Positions 35,645 to 44,878 of a stretch of 64,000 bases of DNA are shown piece by piece. This DNA is from JAXGYX01 sp040772065 (GTDB taxonomy: Bacteria > Bacillota > Clostridia > Saccharofermentanales > Fastidiosipilaceae). Location of the stretch: the NCBI GenBank assembly GCA_040772065.1, contig JAXGYX010000001.1, positions 2,232,001 to 2,296,000 of the forward strand. Direction: 5' to 3'. The stretch's first letter is position 1. Each line of letters opens with the position of its first letter. A program made the translations under genes and the position numbers. A model generated the notes under the pieces. That model ran no database searches. It worked only from the letters and a program-made list of their open reading frames with translations, and was not told the origin of the DNA.

Positions 35645-38595
35645 AACGCAATATGGATGAAAATGGATTAGAGCAAAGTATAATCACATATTTGAAAGAT
35701 AAAGCGGGATATGAATACATAACACCCGAAGAAATGAAGCTAAGCTATAATCCAAAATTTGCATTTGATGAAGAACGCTTACTGCGTTTTATTCGTACTT
35801 CACAACCAACGACTTATGAAGAACTGCGATTGGTTGATAATTTGAGTAGAGAGCAATTCTTTAATCGCCTTTCCACTGAAATAACTAGAAATGGCATTGT
35901 TCATGTCTTGAAGAATGGAATCAAAGACTATCGAGCTTCAAACTCTGTTGTGATGTTTTTTCTGAATCCGACACCAAAAAGACCAGAGTCATACACTGAA
36001 TTTGATTATAATATCTTTTCTGTAAACAATCAGCTGACTTTTTCTGAGGTTGATAAAGGGTTAGAACTTGATTTATGCATCTTTATTAATGGTTTGCCTG
36101 TAATTACGATGGAATTAAAGAACCGCACGTCATCTTCGGGTTGGACATATAAAAATGCTGAAGAGCAATATAAAAATGATCGTAGTCCAAAAGAGATTCT
36201 TTTCTCATTCAAACGTTGTTTGGTTCATTTTGCTGTAGATGAAAATGCAGTTTCTTTTACAACACGATTAGATGGCGTTAATACGAGATTTATGCCATTT
36301 AATCAAGGAACCGATGATGATGGAGCTGGTAATCCACCTTCTGAGGGAACGATGACGGATTACCTTTGGAAGGTCTTTTTGGAGAAGAATGAGCTTACAA
36401 ACATTATAGAAAACTTTGCTCAAGTAATTGAGGAAAAAGAAGATGGTAAGAAAAAGAAAGAGATTCAAATCTTTCCAAGATATCATCAATGGAGAGTAGT
36501 TAAACGATTATTAGCTGATGTTCAAGAGCATGGTGTTGGGAAAAAATATTTAATACAGCATAGTGCTGGTAGTGGGAAATCAAATTCGATTACCTGGCTT
36601 GCATACCAATTAGTTGGCGTTGAACGTGAAGGGAAGCCACTCTTTGATTCTATTATTGTTGTTACTGATAGAAGAAATTTAGATGATCAGATTACAAAGA
36701 ATGTAAAAAGATTCCTTGAGGTATCCAGCAATATTGGTCATGCTGAATCTGCTAAAAATCTTGAAGAGCTATTAAAAGATGGCAAAAAAATTATTATAAG
36801 TACTGTTCAGAAATTCCCATATCTTTTAGATACAATCGGGAAATCAATGAAAAACAAACACTTTGCTATTATTATTGATGAAGCTCACTCTTCTCAAAGT
36901 GGTAAAGCTGCTGGCAGTATGAACATGTCCTTGTCTGGAGAATTAAGTGCTAGTGATGACGATTTAGATATAGAAGATAAAATTGCAGAATTAATTGAAG
37001 CAAGCCGTATGATAACTAATGCGAGTTATTTTGCTTTTACTGCCACTCCAAAGCCTAGAACTATTGAAATGTTTGGAATGCGTAAAGAAGATGGAAGTAT
37101 GGGTGAGTTTGACCTTTATTCAATGAAACAAGCGATTGAAGAAGGTTTTATTCTTGATGTTTTAAAGAACTATACAACCTATGAGAGCTACTATAAGATT
37201 TTCAAAACAATCGAAGAAAATCCAGAGTTTGATTCTAGAAAAGCAAAAAAGAAATTAAGAAAGTTCGTTGAAGGGCAAGAGTTTCCTCTTAGAGAAAAAG
37301 CAAACGAGATGGTACGCCATTTCGTAGAAACAAGCTCAAAGAAGATTGGTGGAAAAGCTAAAGCGATGGTTGTCACGGATAGTATTGTACGTGCAATCGA
37401 CTACTACTATGCCATTTCAGATATTCTAAGGGACTTAGGGAGTAATTTTGAAGCAATTATCGCATTTTCTGGCACAAAAGAATATAAGGGCAAGGAACTA
37501 ACAGAAAGTTTAATCAATGGATTTTCAGACAAAGATACTCCTAAAGAATTCAAGAAAGATAAATATCGATTCTTGATAGTTGCTGATAAGTATCAAACTG
37601 GATATGATGAACCCTTATTGCATACCATGTATGTAGACAAGGTTTTGAATGACATCAAGGCGGTACAAACTCTATCAAGATTAAATCGTAGTGCGAAGAA
37701 TAAGATTGACACTTGCGTCTTAGATTTTGCAAATGACCCAAAGCAAATTGAAGAATCTTTCCAAAAATACTATAAGCAAACTAAGCTAGTTAAGGAAACA
37801 GATCCGAATAAACTTTATGATTTGCTTTCACTTCTTGAAAGTATGGATGTGTTTGATGACGAACAAGTCGTTAATGTCGTGGAAAATTTCTTAAACAATG
37901 AACCAAGAGAATACAATGACTCGATACTGGATTCATGTGTAGCAAGGTATGTAAAACTTGATGAAGAGGAGCAAGTCGAGTTCAAGAGTGGTGTTAAGTC
38001 ATTTATTAGAACATATAATTTTCTTGCTTCAATTTTACCATTTGGACAAAAAGAATGGGCAATCAAGAATATCTTCTTTGAATTGCTTGTGCATAGACTA
38101 CCTACACCAAGAGAAGATGACCTTTCGAAAGGTGTTTTAGATACCATAGATTTAGAAAGTTATCGTTTAGAAAAACAAAATGCAATCAATATTGTTATGG
38201 ATGATACGGATGGTGAAGTAGCCACTCCAACAGCTGGCATTGCAACAATTATAGATCCGGAAATTGATACACTAGATAATATCATCAATAGCTTCAATGA
38301 TATCTTCGGAAATATAGATTGGGAAGATAAGGACAATGTTGCAAAGCAAATCAAAGCAATTCCTGAGATGGTTGTTAAGGATGAGAAATTGAGAAACGCC
38401 TTAAAAAATGCTGATCCACAAAATATCAAAATTGAATTCTCTAGAGCCTTGGTAAGCGTTATGGTAAGTATCATGAAAGACAACATGGAGCTATTCAAAC
38501 AGTTTAATGACAATGATCTGTTCAAGAAGTGGTTATCTGATTCCGTATTTAAGGCAATTATGGAAGATTACAATAGTGATGATGAAGATAAATAA
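35635..38595 (+). CDS. hsdR: Type I restriction subunit HsdR
   Basis: A 986-residue restriction/translocase subunit. The N-terminal nuclease domain has LPVITMELKNRTSS (E-x-K, ~160). The helicase core has the Walker A segment HSAGSGKSNSITWLA (~308), IIIDEAHSSQSG (~415) and FTATPKPRT (~468); YQTGYDEPLL and LSRLNRSAKNK are later motifs. It translocates DNA and cleaves away from unmethylated sites. It appears intact. Only 18 bases separate it from thsA, so the Thoeris genes are probably on the same transcript. Confidence 0.94.
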   Translation: MGLKRNMDENGLEQSIITYLKDKAGYEYITPEEMKLSYNPKFAFDEERLLRFIRTSQPTTYEELRLVDNLSREQFFNRLSTEITRNGIVHVLKNGIKDYRASNSVVMFFLNPTPKRPESYTEFDYNIFSVNNQLTFSEVDKGLELDLCIFINGLPVITMELKNRTSSSGWTYKNAEEQYKNDRSPKEILFSFKRCLVHFAVDENAVSFTTRLDGVNTRFMPFNQGTDDDGAGNPPSEGTMTDYLWKVFLEKNELTNIIENFAQVIEEKEDGKKKKEIQIFPRYHQWRVVKRLLADVQEHGVGKKYLIQHSAGSGKSNSITWLAYQLVGVEREGKPLFDSIIVVTDRRNLDDQITKNVKRFLEVSSNIGHAESAKNLEELLKDGKKIIISTVQKFPYLLDTIGKSMKNKHFAIIIDEAHSSQSGKAAGSMNMSLSGELSASDDDLDIEDKIAELIEASRMITNASYFAFTATPKPRTIEMFGMRKEDGSMGEFDLYSMKQAIEEGFILDVLKNYTTYESYYKIFKTIEENPEFDSRKAKKKLRKFVEGQEFPLREKANEMVRHFVETSSKKIGGKAKAMVVTDSIVRAIDYYYAISDILRDLGSNFEAIIAFSGTKEYKGKELTESLINGFSDKDTPKEFKKDKYRFLIVADKYQTGYDEPLLHTMYVDKVLNDIKAVQTLSRLNRSAKNKIDTCVLDFANDPKQIEESFQKYYKQTKLVKETDPNKLYDLLSLLESMDVFDDEQVVNVVENFLNNEPREYNDSILDSCVARYVKLDEEEQVEFKSGVKSFIRTYNFLASILPFGQKEWAIKNIFFELLVHRLPTPREDDLSKGVLDTIDLESYRLEKQNAINIVMDDTDGEVATPTAGIATIIDPEIDTLDNIINSFNDIFGNIDWEDKDNVAKQIKAIPEMVVKDEKLRNALKNADPQNIKIEFSRALVSVMVSIMKDNMELFKQFNDNDLFKKWLSDSVFKAIMEDYNSDDEDK

Positions 38596-38613
38596 ATGGA
38601 GGGAGGATAAAAC

Positions 38614-40071
38614 GTGGGAAAAGATATTTCAAGAACAGAGCTTATTGATGAATTAGAACAAGCAATAAAAAGCGAGACATTAGCAATTTTTGCGGGTGCT
38701 GGTCTCTCAAAACCGGCAGGATTTTTTGATTGGAAAGGTCTATTGAAAGAGCCAGCAAAACAAATTCAACTAGACATAGATAAGGAACATGATTTATTGA
38801 ATGTGGCACAGTATTTCGGCAATTCTAAGGGAAGATCTAAAATAGAGAATGTGATTGTAGATTCTTTTTCAAGCCATACTAGTCCAACGGAAAATCATTT
38901 TTTGCTAGCCTCATTACCTATAAATACTTATTGGACAACCAATTATGATGATTTGATTGAGAAATCTTTGGATGCGGTCTATAAAAAAAGTTTTGCAATG
39001 ACGAAAGATGACCAGTTGAAACTTCAGATTAGAGATCTGGATGCAGTTATATATAAAATGCATGGAGACTATCGAACACCTAGTGAAGCTGTTATAACAC
39101 GCAATGATTACGAAGAATACGGAATTAACAAAAGAATGTTTTTCCGAGAAGTATTAGAAGGAGATTTACTCAAAAAAACATTTTTGTTTTTAGGCTTTGG
39201 GTTCTCTGATCCTAATTTTAATTTTGTGTTAAGTAAAATGAGGATTCTTCTAAAAGGTAATACTAGGCCGCATTACTGCATTATGAGACGTCCTGTAAAA
39301 CCTGAACGCCCACCGAAACCTAAAGACCAAAATGATGAAGACTATAGAAGAAAAGAAGAGGCTTATAAAAAAGAAGAGACAGATTATAATTATGAAGTAA
39401 TTAAACAAGAACTATTTATTGATGACCTATTTAAAAGTGGAATAATGGTTCACTTAATAGACAACTATGACGAAATAACACAAATTTTGAAATTGCTTTC
39501 TAAGAGATATAAGCAGAAGACTGTTTTTATATCTGGAAGTGCTCATGAATATAACCCATTACCAAAAGACGAGGCAACAAGTTTTATACGGATTTTATCA
39601 AATCTGCTAGTTTCTCGTGGTTATTCTATTGTTAATGGATATGGCTTGGGTGTGGGAACACATGTAATAAATGGAGTTGCTGAATATGCTTATTCAAATA
39701 GGAATATTGGGGTAGGAGATCGTTTAACATTAATGCCTTTCCCGCAAACTGCAATAAATAATGAAATTCTAAAAGAAACTTGGAGTTCCTATAGGAGTGA
39801 AATGATTAAAAAATGTGGAATATCAATTTTTATGTTTGGTAATAAGGATAAAGATGGGGAAACCATAATGGCCGATGGTATGGAAGAGGAATTTGAAATA
39901 GCAAAAAAGAATGAATCTGTGTTAATACCTTTGGATTTTACTGGATCGATGGCAAAAAAGCTTTCTTTAAAAGAAGGAGTTAAAAATACAGGAATTGAGT
40001 TTTCTGATGCAAAAACTACTGCTGAAGAGGTATTTAAATTTATAGAAAAAATAAATCAAGAGGAGAATTAA
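38614..40071 (+). CDS. thsA: Thoeris effector ThsA (SIR2-SLOG NADase)
   Basis: A 485-residue protein with an N-terminal SIR2 domain (~10-290) and a C-terminal SLOG domain (~300-485). The SIR2 part keeps AIFAGAGLSKPAGF, TTNYDD with Asn110, and KMHGDY with His150, the residues needed for NAD+ cleavage in characterised ThsA. The SLOG part (VFISGSAHE, VNGYGLGVGTHVINGVAEY) is the pocket that binds the cyclic ADP-ribose-type signal. When ThsB detects phage it makes the signal and ThsA destroys NAD+, stopping phage growth (established for Thoeris). The GTG start follows GGAGGGAGG. It lies 18 bases after hsdR and 2 before thsB. Confidence 0.92.
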   Translation: MGKDISRTELIDELEQAIKSETLAIFAGAGLSKPAGFFDWKGLLKEPAKQIQLDIDKEHDLLNVAQYFGNSKGRSKIENVIVDSFSSHTSPTENHFLLASLPINTYWTTNYDDLIEKSLDAVYKKSFAMTKDDQLKLQIRDLDAVIYKMHGDYRTPSEAVITRNDYEEYGINKRMFFREVLEGDLLKKTFLFLGFGFSDPNFNFVLSKMRILLKGNTRPHYCIMRRPVKPERPPKPKDQNDEDYRRKEEAYKKEETDYNYEVIKQELFIDDLFKSGIMVHLIDNYDEITQILKLLSKRYKQKTVFISGSAHEYNPLPKDEATSFIRILSNLLVSRGYSIVNGYGLGVGTHVINGVAEYAYSNRNIGVGDRLTLMPFPQTAINNEILKETWSSYRSEMIKKCGISIFMFGNKDKDGETIMADGMEEEFEIAKKNESVLIPLDFTGSMAKKLSLKEGVKNTGIEFSDAKTTAEEVFKFIEKINQEEN

Positions 40072-40073
40072 CA

Positions 40074-40565
40074 ATGGCAAGAAGAGTATTTTTTAGTTTT
40101 CATTATGAAGAAGACATCAACAGATCAATGACTGTTAGAAACAGTTGGGTTACACAAGGTAAAGAAGATGTGGGCTTTACTGATAAAGCAGAATTTGAGA
40201 GATTAAAAAGAAATGGAGAGAACGCTGTACATAGATGGATAGATGAGCAGCTAAAAGGAACATCAGTTACAGTGGTTCTAATTGGAAAAGAAACTCTTAA
40301 TCGTCCATTTGTGCAATATGAAATTCGTAAGAGTATAGAAAAGGGAAATGCTATCATCGGAGTTTTTATTCATGGAATTAAAGATATGAGAACTTTAAGA
40401 ACTTCTATTAAAGGGAATCCTCATACTATTATCGGACATTATAATGATAACTCTCCAGCGTATTTTGATTATATTTGTGACGGGTTATATGATTACGTGA
40501 ATGATAATGGTTATTATAATATGGGAGAATGGATTGAAAAAGCTGCAAGAAATAAAGGCAAGTAA
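40074..40565 (+). CDS. thsB: Thoeris sensor ThsB (TIR-like signal synthase)
   Basis: A 163-residue TIR-like (DUF1863/ThsB family) protein. The first strand RRVFFSFHYEED and the segment VTVVLIGKETLNRPFVQYEI are characteristic; Glu83 in QYEIRKS is at the place of the catalytic glutamate. Characterised ThsB enzymes sense infection and convert NAD+ to a cyclic ADP-ribose isomer that activates ThsA. A single ThsB is present, whereas some systems carry several with different phage specificity. It starts 2 bases after the thsA stop with GAGGAG upstream, so the two are co-translated. Confidence 0.92.
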   Translation: MARRVFFSFHYEEDINRSMTVRNSWVTQGKEDVGFTDKAEFERLKRNGENAVHRWIDEQLKGTSVTVVLIGKETLNRPFVQYEIRKSIEKGNAIIGVFIHGIKDMRTLRTSIKGNPHTIIGHYNDNSPAYFDYICDGLYDYVNDNGYYNMGEWIEKAARNKGK

Positions 40566-40584
40566 AATGTGAGGGCAGAATGCT

Positions 40585-40650
40585 ATGGAGTACATATTAA
40601 TTGGGATATGTTTAATTTTAGCTGTTTGTTTGTTGATATTTTTATGCTAA
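40585..40650 (+). CDS. Possible 21-residue hydrophobic peptide after ThsB
   Basis: A frame coding MEYILIGICLILAVCLLIFLC, almost entirely a membrane helix, preceded by GAGGGC. Its end overlaps the inverted repeat at 40639-40664, at the edge of the Tn916 block. It could be a real small membrane peptide or a fragment left by insertion of the block. No antisense RNA or partner gene is visible. Confidence 0.35.
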   Translation: MEYILIGICLILAVCLLIFLC

Positions 40651-40664
40651 AAATAGCATAAAAA
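40639..40664. repeat. Inverted repeat at the probable Tn916 left boundary
   Basis: TTTTTATGCTA (40639-40649) and TAGCATAAAAA (40654-40664) form a perfect 11-base inverted repeat around AAAA. From memory the right arm continues as the Tn916 terminal sequence, so the boundary between the defence operon and the block lies here. It can also act as a two-way terminator. Confidence 0.55.
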
Positions 40665-40721
40665 TCTAGTTATCCGCATAAAAACTGGACTTATCACACT
40701 TTATCAAGGTCAAAACCACTC

Positions 40722-40743
40722 AATTTACTACTAATTTACTACT
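40722..40743. repeat. Tandem 11-base repeats, probable integrase arm sites of Tn916
   Basis: AATTTACTACT occurs twice in direct tandem (40722-40732 and 40733-40743). Short direct repeats at this distance from a Tn916 end are bound by the N-terminal domain of the Tn916 integrase (DR2-type sites). They remain although int is gone. Confidence 0.6.
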
Positions 40744-40827
40744 TATGAATGAGCTTTGATACGACGATTTATCCTTGAAAAGTGAAGATATAAAGATACT
40801 TCCAATAAAATTTGAATATTTAATAGG

Positions 40828-40862
40828 TAGACACTTCAAAAAATGAGGTGTCTATTTTTTTA
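40828..40862 (+). terminator. Terminator before the Tn916 transfer genes
   Basis: TAGACACTTC (40828-40837) pairs with GAGGTGTCTA (40845-40854, one wobble), then seven T residues. It lies 26 bases before the first small Tn916 gene and insulates or attenuates the transfer operon. Confidence 0.7.
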
Positions 40863-40887
40863 CCCGATTTTGAAAGGAAGTGAACTT

Positions 40888-40962
40888 ATGAAAACAAAAA
40901 ATCAAGAATCAAAAGGTCGTTCCCCACTCTTTAAGACCATCAAACATTCATTCAGCCAATAA
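40888..40962 (+). CDS. Small 24-residue Tn916 peptide (orf24 region)
   Basis: A short basic peptide, MKTKNQESKGRSPLFKTIKH plus SFSQ, with GAAAGGAAG 8 bases upstream. It is the first frame of the Tn916 transfer operon. Its function is unknown and it may be a leader. Confidence 0.5.
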   Translation: MKTKNQESKGRSPLFKTIKHSFSQ

Positions 40963-40984
40963 AAAAGAAAGGATAGGTAAAAAT

Positions 40985-41299
40985 ATGGAACTTAAATTTG
41001 TGATTCCCAACATGGAAAAAACATTCGGCAATTTAGAATTTGCTGGCGAGGATAAAGTCGTTCAGCGAAGAATCAACGGACGGCTAACTGTCTTATCAAG
41101 AAGCTATAATCTCTATTCTGATGTTCAAAGAGCAGATGATATTGTGGTGGTGCTTCCTGCTGAAGCTGGCGAAAAACATTTCGGCTTTGAGGAACGTGTG
41201 AAGTTAGTCAATCCACGTATTACCGCAGAGGGCTACAAAATCGGCACTCGTGGTTTTACAAATTACCTTTTACATGCTGACGACATGATAAAAGAATAA
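40985..41299 (+). CDS. orf23: Tn916 Orf23, DUF961/YdcP-like protein
   Basis: A 104-residue protein of the YdcP/DUF961 group (LKFVIPNMEKTFGNLEFAGE ... GFEERVKLVNPRITAEG). It is paralogous to Orf22 encoded next: both share an F-G-x-L-x-F N-terminal strand and the VxLxNP segment. In Tn916-family elements these proteins precede the coupling protein and are dedicated to transfer; the exact role is not settled. Start after AAAGGATAGG. Confidence 0.88.
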   Translation: MELKFVIPNMEKTFGNLEFAGEDKVVQRRINGRLTVLSRSYNLYSDVQRADDIVVVLPAEAGEKHFGFEERVKLVNPRITAEGYKIGTRGFTNYLLHADDMIKE

Positions 41300-41314
41300 A
41301 GAAAGAGAGGAAAA

Positions 41315-41701
41315 ATGATGAGATTAGCAAATGGCATTGTATTAGATAAAGACACGACTTTTGGAGAATTGAAATTCTCTGCTCTACGTCGTGAAGTGAG
41401 AATCCAAAATGAAGACGGGTCGGTTTCAGATGAAATCAAGGAACGTACCTATGACTTAAAATCCAAAGGACAAGGACGCATGATTCAAGTAAGTATTCCT
41501 GCCAGCGTGCCTTTGAAAGAGTTTGATTATAACGCACGGGTGGAACTTATCAATCCCATTGCGGACACCGTTGCTACTGCCACCTATCAAGGAGCAGATG
41601 TTGACTGGTATATCAAGGCAGACGATATTGTGCTGACAAAGGATTCTAGTTCATTCAAAGCTCAACCACAAGCAAAGAAAGAACCGACACAAGACAAATA
41701 G
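41315..41701 (+). CDS. orf22: Tn916 Orf22, DUF961/YdcP-like protein
   Basis: A 128-residue paralogue of Orf23 (IVLDKDTTFGELKFSALRRE ... FDYNARVELINPI ... DVDWYIKADDI). ICEBs1 YdcP is the homologous protein. It lies 15 bases after Orf23 and 28 before the coupling protein gene, in one operon, with GAGAGG upstream of the start. Confidence 0.88.
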   Translation: MMRLANGIVLDKDTTFGELKFSALRREVRIQNEDGSVSDEIKERTYDLKSKGQGRMIQVSIPASVPLKEFDYNARVELINPIADTVATATYQGADVDWYIKADDIVLTKDSSSFKAQPQAKKEPTQDK

Positions 41702-41729
41702 TCGCTAGGTAGAAAGGAGACTTTTTCGC

Positions 41730-43115
41730 ATGAAACAGCGTGGTAAAAGGATTCGCCCATCTGGTAAAGATTTAGTCTTTCATTTTACGATAGCGTCACT
41801 CCTGCCTGTTTTCCTGCTGGTTGTCGGACTGTTTCATGTGAAGACAATCCAGCAGATCAACTGGCAGGATTTTAACCTATCACAAGCAGATAAGATTGAC
41901 ATTCCCTATTTAATTATCAGTTTCAGTGTCGCAATTCTTATCTGCTTGCTGGTAGCGTTTGTATTCAAACGGGTTCGCTATGATACGGTTAAACAACTTT
42001 ACCACCGTCAAAAACTGGCAAAGATGATACTTGAAAACAAGTGGTATGAATCTGAACAGGTCAAAACAGAGGGTTTCTTTAAAGATAGTGCTGGTCGTAC
42101 AAAGGAAAAGATAACCTACTTCCCTAAAATGTATTATCGACTTAAAAATGGCTTGATACAGATACGGGTGGAAATCACGCTGGGAAAATATCAAGACCAA
42201 CTCTTACACTTGGAAAAGAAATTAGAGAGTGGCTTGTACTGTGAGCTGACGGATAAAGAGTTAAAGGATTCCTATGTGGAATATACTTTGCTCTATGACA
42301 CCATAGCCAGTCGTATTTCTATTGATGAAGTAGAAGCTAAAGATGGTAAACTTCGCTTAATGAAAAACGTATGGTGGGAATATGATAAGCTCCCTCATAT
42401 GTTGATTGCTGGTGGTACAGGTGGCGGTAAAACTTACTTTATACTGACACTGATTGAAGCCTTGCTTCATACAGATTCAAAACTGTATATTCTTGACCCG
42501 AAAAATGCTGACCTTGCGGACTTAGGTTCTGTGATGGCAAATGTCTACTATAGAAAAGAAGACTTGCTTTCTTGCATTGAAACATTCTATGAAGAAATGA
42601 TGAAACGTAGTGAGGAAATGAAGCAGATGAAGAACTATAAGACTGGCAAAAATTATGCTTACTTAGGTCTCCCGGCACACTTCTTAATCTTTGATGAATA
42701 CGTCGCTTTCATGGAAATGCTGGGAACAAAAGAAAACACCGCAGTTATGAATAAGCTGAAACAGATTGTCATGTTAGGTCGTCAAGCTGGCTTCTTTCTA
42801 ATACTGGCTTGTCAACGTCCAGACGCAAAATATTTAGGCGACGGAATCCGTGATCAGTTTAATTTCAGAGTGGCTTTAGGTCGTATGTCTGAAATGGGCT
42901 ATGGCATGATGTTTGGCAGTGACGTACAAAAGGATTTCTTCTTAAAGCGAATCAAAGGTCGTGGCTATGTTGATGTAGGAACAAGTGTCATATCAGAGTT
43001 TTATACTCCCCTTGTACCAAAAGGATATGATTTCTTGGAGGAAATTAAAAAGTTATCCAACAGCAGACAGTCCACGCAGGCGACGTGCGAAGCGGAAGTC
43101 GCAGGTGTGGACTGA
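41730..43115 (+). CDS. orf21: Tn916 Orf21, FtsK/SpoIIIE-like coupling protein (TcpA type)
   Basis: A 461-residue membrane ATPase that passes the relaxase-DNA complex to the Tn916 mating channel. Two N-terminal membrane helices (FTIASLLPVFLLVVGLFHV and IPYLIISFSVAILICLLVAF) precede the FtsK domain. Walker A is AGGTGGGKTYF (~229) and the Walker B region is HFLIFDEYVAF. It belongs to the FtsK class, unlike the VirD4-class protein of the outer ICE. It appears intact, with AGAAAGGAG before the start; the oriT region follows. Confidence 0.93.
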   Translation: MKQRGKRIRPSGKDLVFHFTIASLLPVFLLVVGLFHVKTIQQINWQDFNLSQADKIDIPYLIISFSVAILICLLVAFVFKRVRYDTVKQLYHRQKLAKMILENKWYESEQVKTEGFFKDSAGRTKEKITYFPKMYYRLKNGLIQIRVEITLGKYQDQLLHLEKKLESGLYCELTDKELKDSYVEYTLLYDTIASRISIDEVEAKDGKLRLMKNVWWEYDKLPHMLIAGGTGGGKTYFILTLIEALLHTDSKLYILDPKNADLADLGSVMANVYYRKEDLLSCIETFYEEMMKRSEEMKQMKNYKTGKNYAYLGLPAHFLIFDEYVAFMEMLGTKENTAVMNKLKQIVMLGRQAGFFLILACQRPDAKYLGDGIRDQFNFRVALGRMSEMGYGMMFGSDVQKDFFLKRIKGRGYVDVGTSVISEFYTPLVPKGYDFLEEIKKLSNSRQSTQATCEAEVAGVD

Positions 43116-43290
43116 TCTTGCTGGCTGGTGTGGCAATAGCCACGCCAGCACTTAACCCCCCGTATCTAACAGGGGGGTACAAATCGACAGGAAACAGTCA
43201 AAAAAACATTAGAAAATCCTTTGGTTACAAGGGATTTACAAAATTTCAGCGTATGTCAAATGGGCTTTAAAAGTTGACATACGCCTTTTT
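43116..43290 (+). other. oriT: Tn916 origin of transfer region and intergenic hairpins
   Basis: This 175-base space between orf21 and orf20 is where Tn916 oriT lies (established for Tn916). It holds three dyads: GCTGGTGTGGC / GCCACGCCAGC (43124-43149), CCCCCC / GGGGGG (43156-43177), and GCGTATGTCAA / TTGACATACGC (43249-43284) followed by a T-run. The relaxase encoded next nicks here. All landmarks look intact. Confidence 0.85.
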
Positions 43291-43292
43291 GA

Positions 43293-44498
43293 TTGGAGGG
43301 ATTTTTACTGAATGAACAAACTTGGTTACAGCATTTAAAAGAAAAACGCTTGGCTTATGGACTATCTCAAAACCGTTTAGCTGTTGCGACTGGTATTACA
43401 AGGCAGTATCTAAGCGATATTGAAACAGGAAAAGTCAAGCCATCAGAGGATTTACAGCAGTCCCTTTGGGAAGCTCTGGAACGCTTCAATCCCGACGCTC
43501 CCCTTGAAATGCTGTTTGATTATGTAAGGATTCGCTTTCCGACAACAGACGTACAGCAGGTGGTCGAAAACATCTTACAACTGAAACTGTCCTATTTTCT
43601 TCATGAGGACTATGGTTTCTATTCTTATTCAGAGCATTATGCTTTAGGCGACATATTCGTCCTTTGCTCCCATGAACTGGACAAAGGAGTTCTGGTGGAA
43701 TTGAAAGGTCGTGGGTGCAGACAATTTGAAAGCTATCTTCTGGCACAACAAAGAAGCTGGTATGAGTTCTTTATGGACGTTTTGGTGGCTGGCGGTGTGA
43801 TGAAACGCCTTGACCTTGCCATTAACGATAAGACAGGGATTTTGAATATCCCTGTACTCACTGAAAAGTGCCAACAGGAAGAATGTATCTCCGTCTTCCG
43901 CAGTTTTAAAAGCTATCGCAGTGGCGAACTGGTACGCAAAGAGGAAAAGGAATGTATGGGAAACACCCTCTATATCGGTTCATTACAAAGTGAAGTTTAT
44001 TTCTGTATCTATGAAAAGGACTACGAGCAGTACAAGAAAAATGATATTCCCATTGAAGACGCAGAAGTAAAAAACCGTTTTGAGATTCGATTGAAAAATG
44101 AGCGTGCCTATTATGCAGTCCGTGATTTACTCGTCTATGACAATCCAGAGCATACCGCCTTTAAAATTATCAATCGGTATATCCGTTTTGTAGATAAAGA
44201 CGATTCCAAACCTCGTTCTGATTGGAAACTGAATGAAGAATGGGCTTGGTTTATTGGGAACAATCGTGAACGATTAAAACTAACCACAAAACCAGAGCCT
44301 TACTCCTTCCAAAGGACGCTGAACTGGCTATCTCATCAAGTTGCCCCGACCTTAAAGGTTGCGATTAAACTTGATGAAATCAACCAGACGCAGGTTGTAA
44401 AAGACATTCTCGACCATGCGAAACTGACAGACCGACACAAGCAGATTTTGAAGCAACAGTCAGTAAAAGAACAGGACGTGATAACAACAAAAAAATAA
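43293..44498 (+). CDS. orf20: Tn916 Orf20, MobT relaxase (Rep_trans family)
   Basis: A 401-residue relaxase that nicks one strand at oriT. It has an N-terminal XRE-type HTH (LAYGLSQNRLAVATGITRQY) and a Rep_trans catalytic domain related to rolling-circle initiators. Family members use a tyrosine, with an Orf20-specific context in the RSWYEFFMDVL segment. A TTG start at 43293 is given; a CTG at 43308 is also possible, 9 bases after GGAGGG. It is the only relaxase I can find in the whole ICE, which makes it a candidate to process the composite element. Confidence 0.9.
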   Translation: MEGFLLNEQTWLQHLKEKRLAYGLSQNRLAVATGITRQYLSDIETGKVKPSEDLQQSLWEALERFNPDAPLEMLFDYVRIRFPTTDVQQVVENILQLKLSYFLHEDYGFYSYSEHYALGDIFVLCSHELDKGVLVELKGRGCRQFESYLLAQQRSWYEFFMDVLVAGGVMKRLDLAINDKTGILNIPVLTEKCQQEECISVFRSFKSYRSGELVRKEEKECMGNTLYIGSLQSEVYFCIYEKDYEQYKKNDIPIEDAEVKNRFEIRLKNERAYYAVRDLLVYDNPEHTAFKIINRYIRFVDKDDSKPRSDWKLNEEWAWFIGNNRERLKLTTKPEPYSFQRTLNWLSHQVAPTLKVAIKLDEINQTQVVKDILDHAKLTDRHKQILKQQSVKEQDVITTKK

Positions 44499-44540
44499 CT
44501 CAAATACAAATTCATTGAATATAGAGAGGAGAACATTTTT

Positions 44541-44762
44541 ATGAATTTTGGACAAAACCTTTATAACTGGTTTCTATCAAACGCTCAATCACTGGTGCTT
44601 TTAGCAATCGTTGTGATTGGCTTGTATCTTGGCTTCAAGCGTGAGTTTAGCAAACTGATTGGCTTTTTAATTATTGCGATTATTGCGGTTGGCTTAGTCT
44701 TCAACGCTGCTGGAGTAAAAGACATTTTACTAGAGCTATTCAATCGCATTATTGGTGCTTAA
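44541..44762 (+). CDS. orf19: Tn916 Orf19, small membrane protein (TcpD-like)
   Basis: A 73-residue protein with two membrane segments (SLVLLAIVVIGLYLGF and LIGFLIIAIIAVGLVFNAAG). It matches Tn916 Orf19 in size and place. TcpD-like proteins are structural parts of Gram-positive mating channels. The start follows GAGAGGAGAAC. Confidence 0.87.
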   Translation: MNFGQNLYNWFLSNAQSLVLLAIVVIGLYLGFKREFSKLIGFLIIAIIAVGLVFNAAGVKDILLELFNRIIGA

Positions 44763-44878
44763 ATAAAACCGTTCTTTTGTGGAATATAAGTGGTTTTCTT
44801 ATGTTCCGCAAAGGAATGGTACACCAAACGAAGTGCGGTAGGGATTTTTGAATCTCTACAAAGAAAGGACGTGAATAT

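Noticed and set aside
40585..40650. Type I toxin of a toxin-antitoxin pair
   Set aside because: The peptide is hydrophobic enough, but no antisense RNA promoter or paired repeat is visible and it abuts an insertion boundary.
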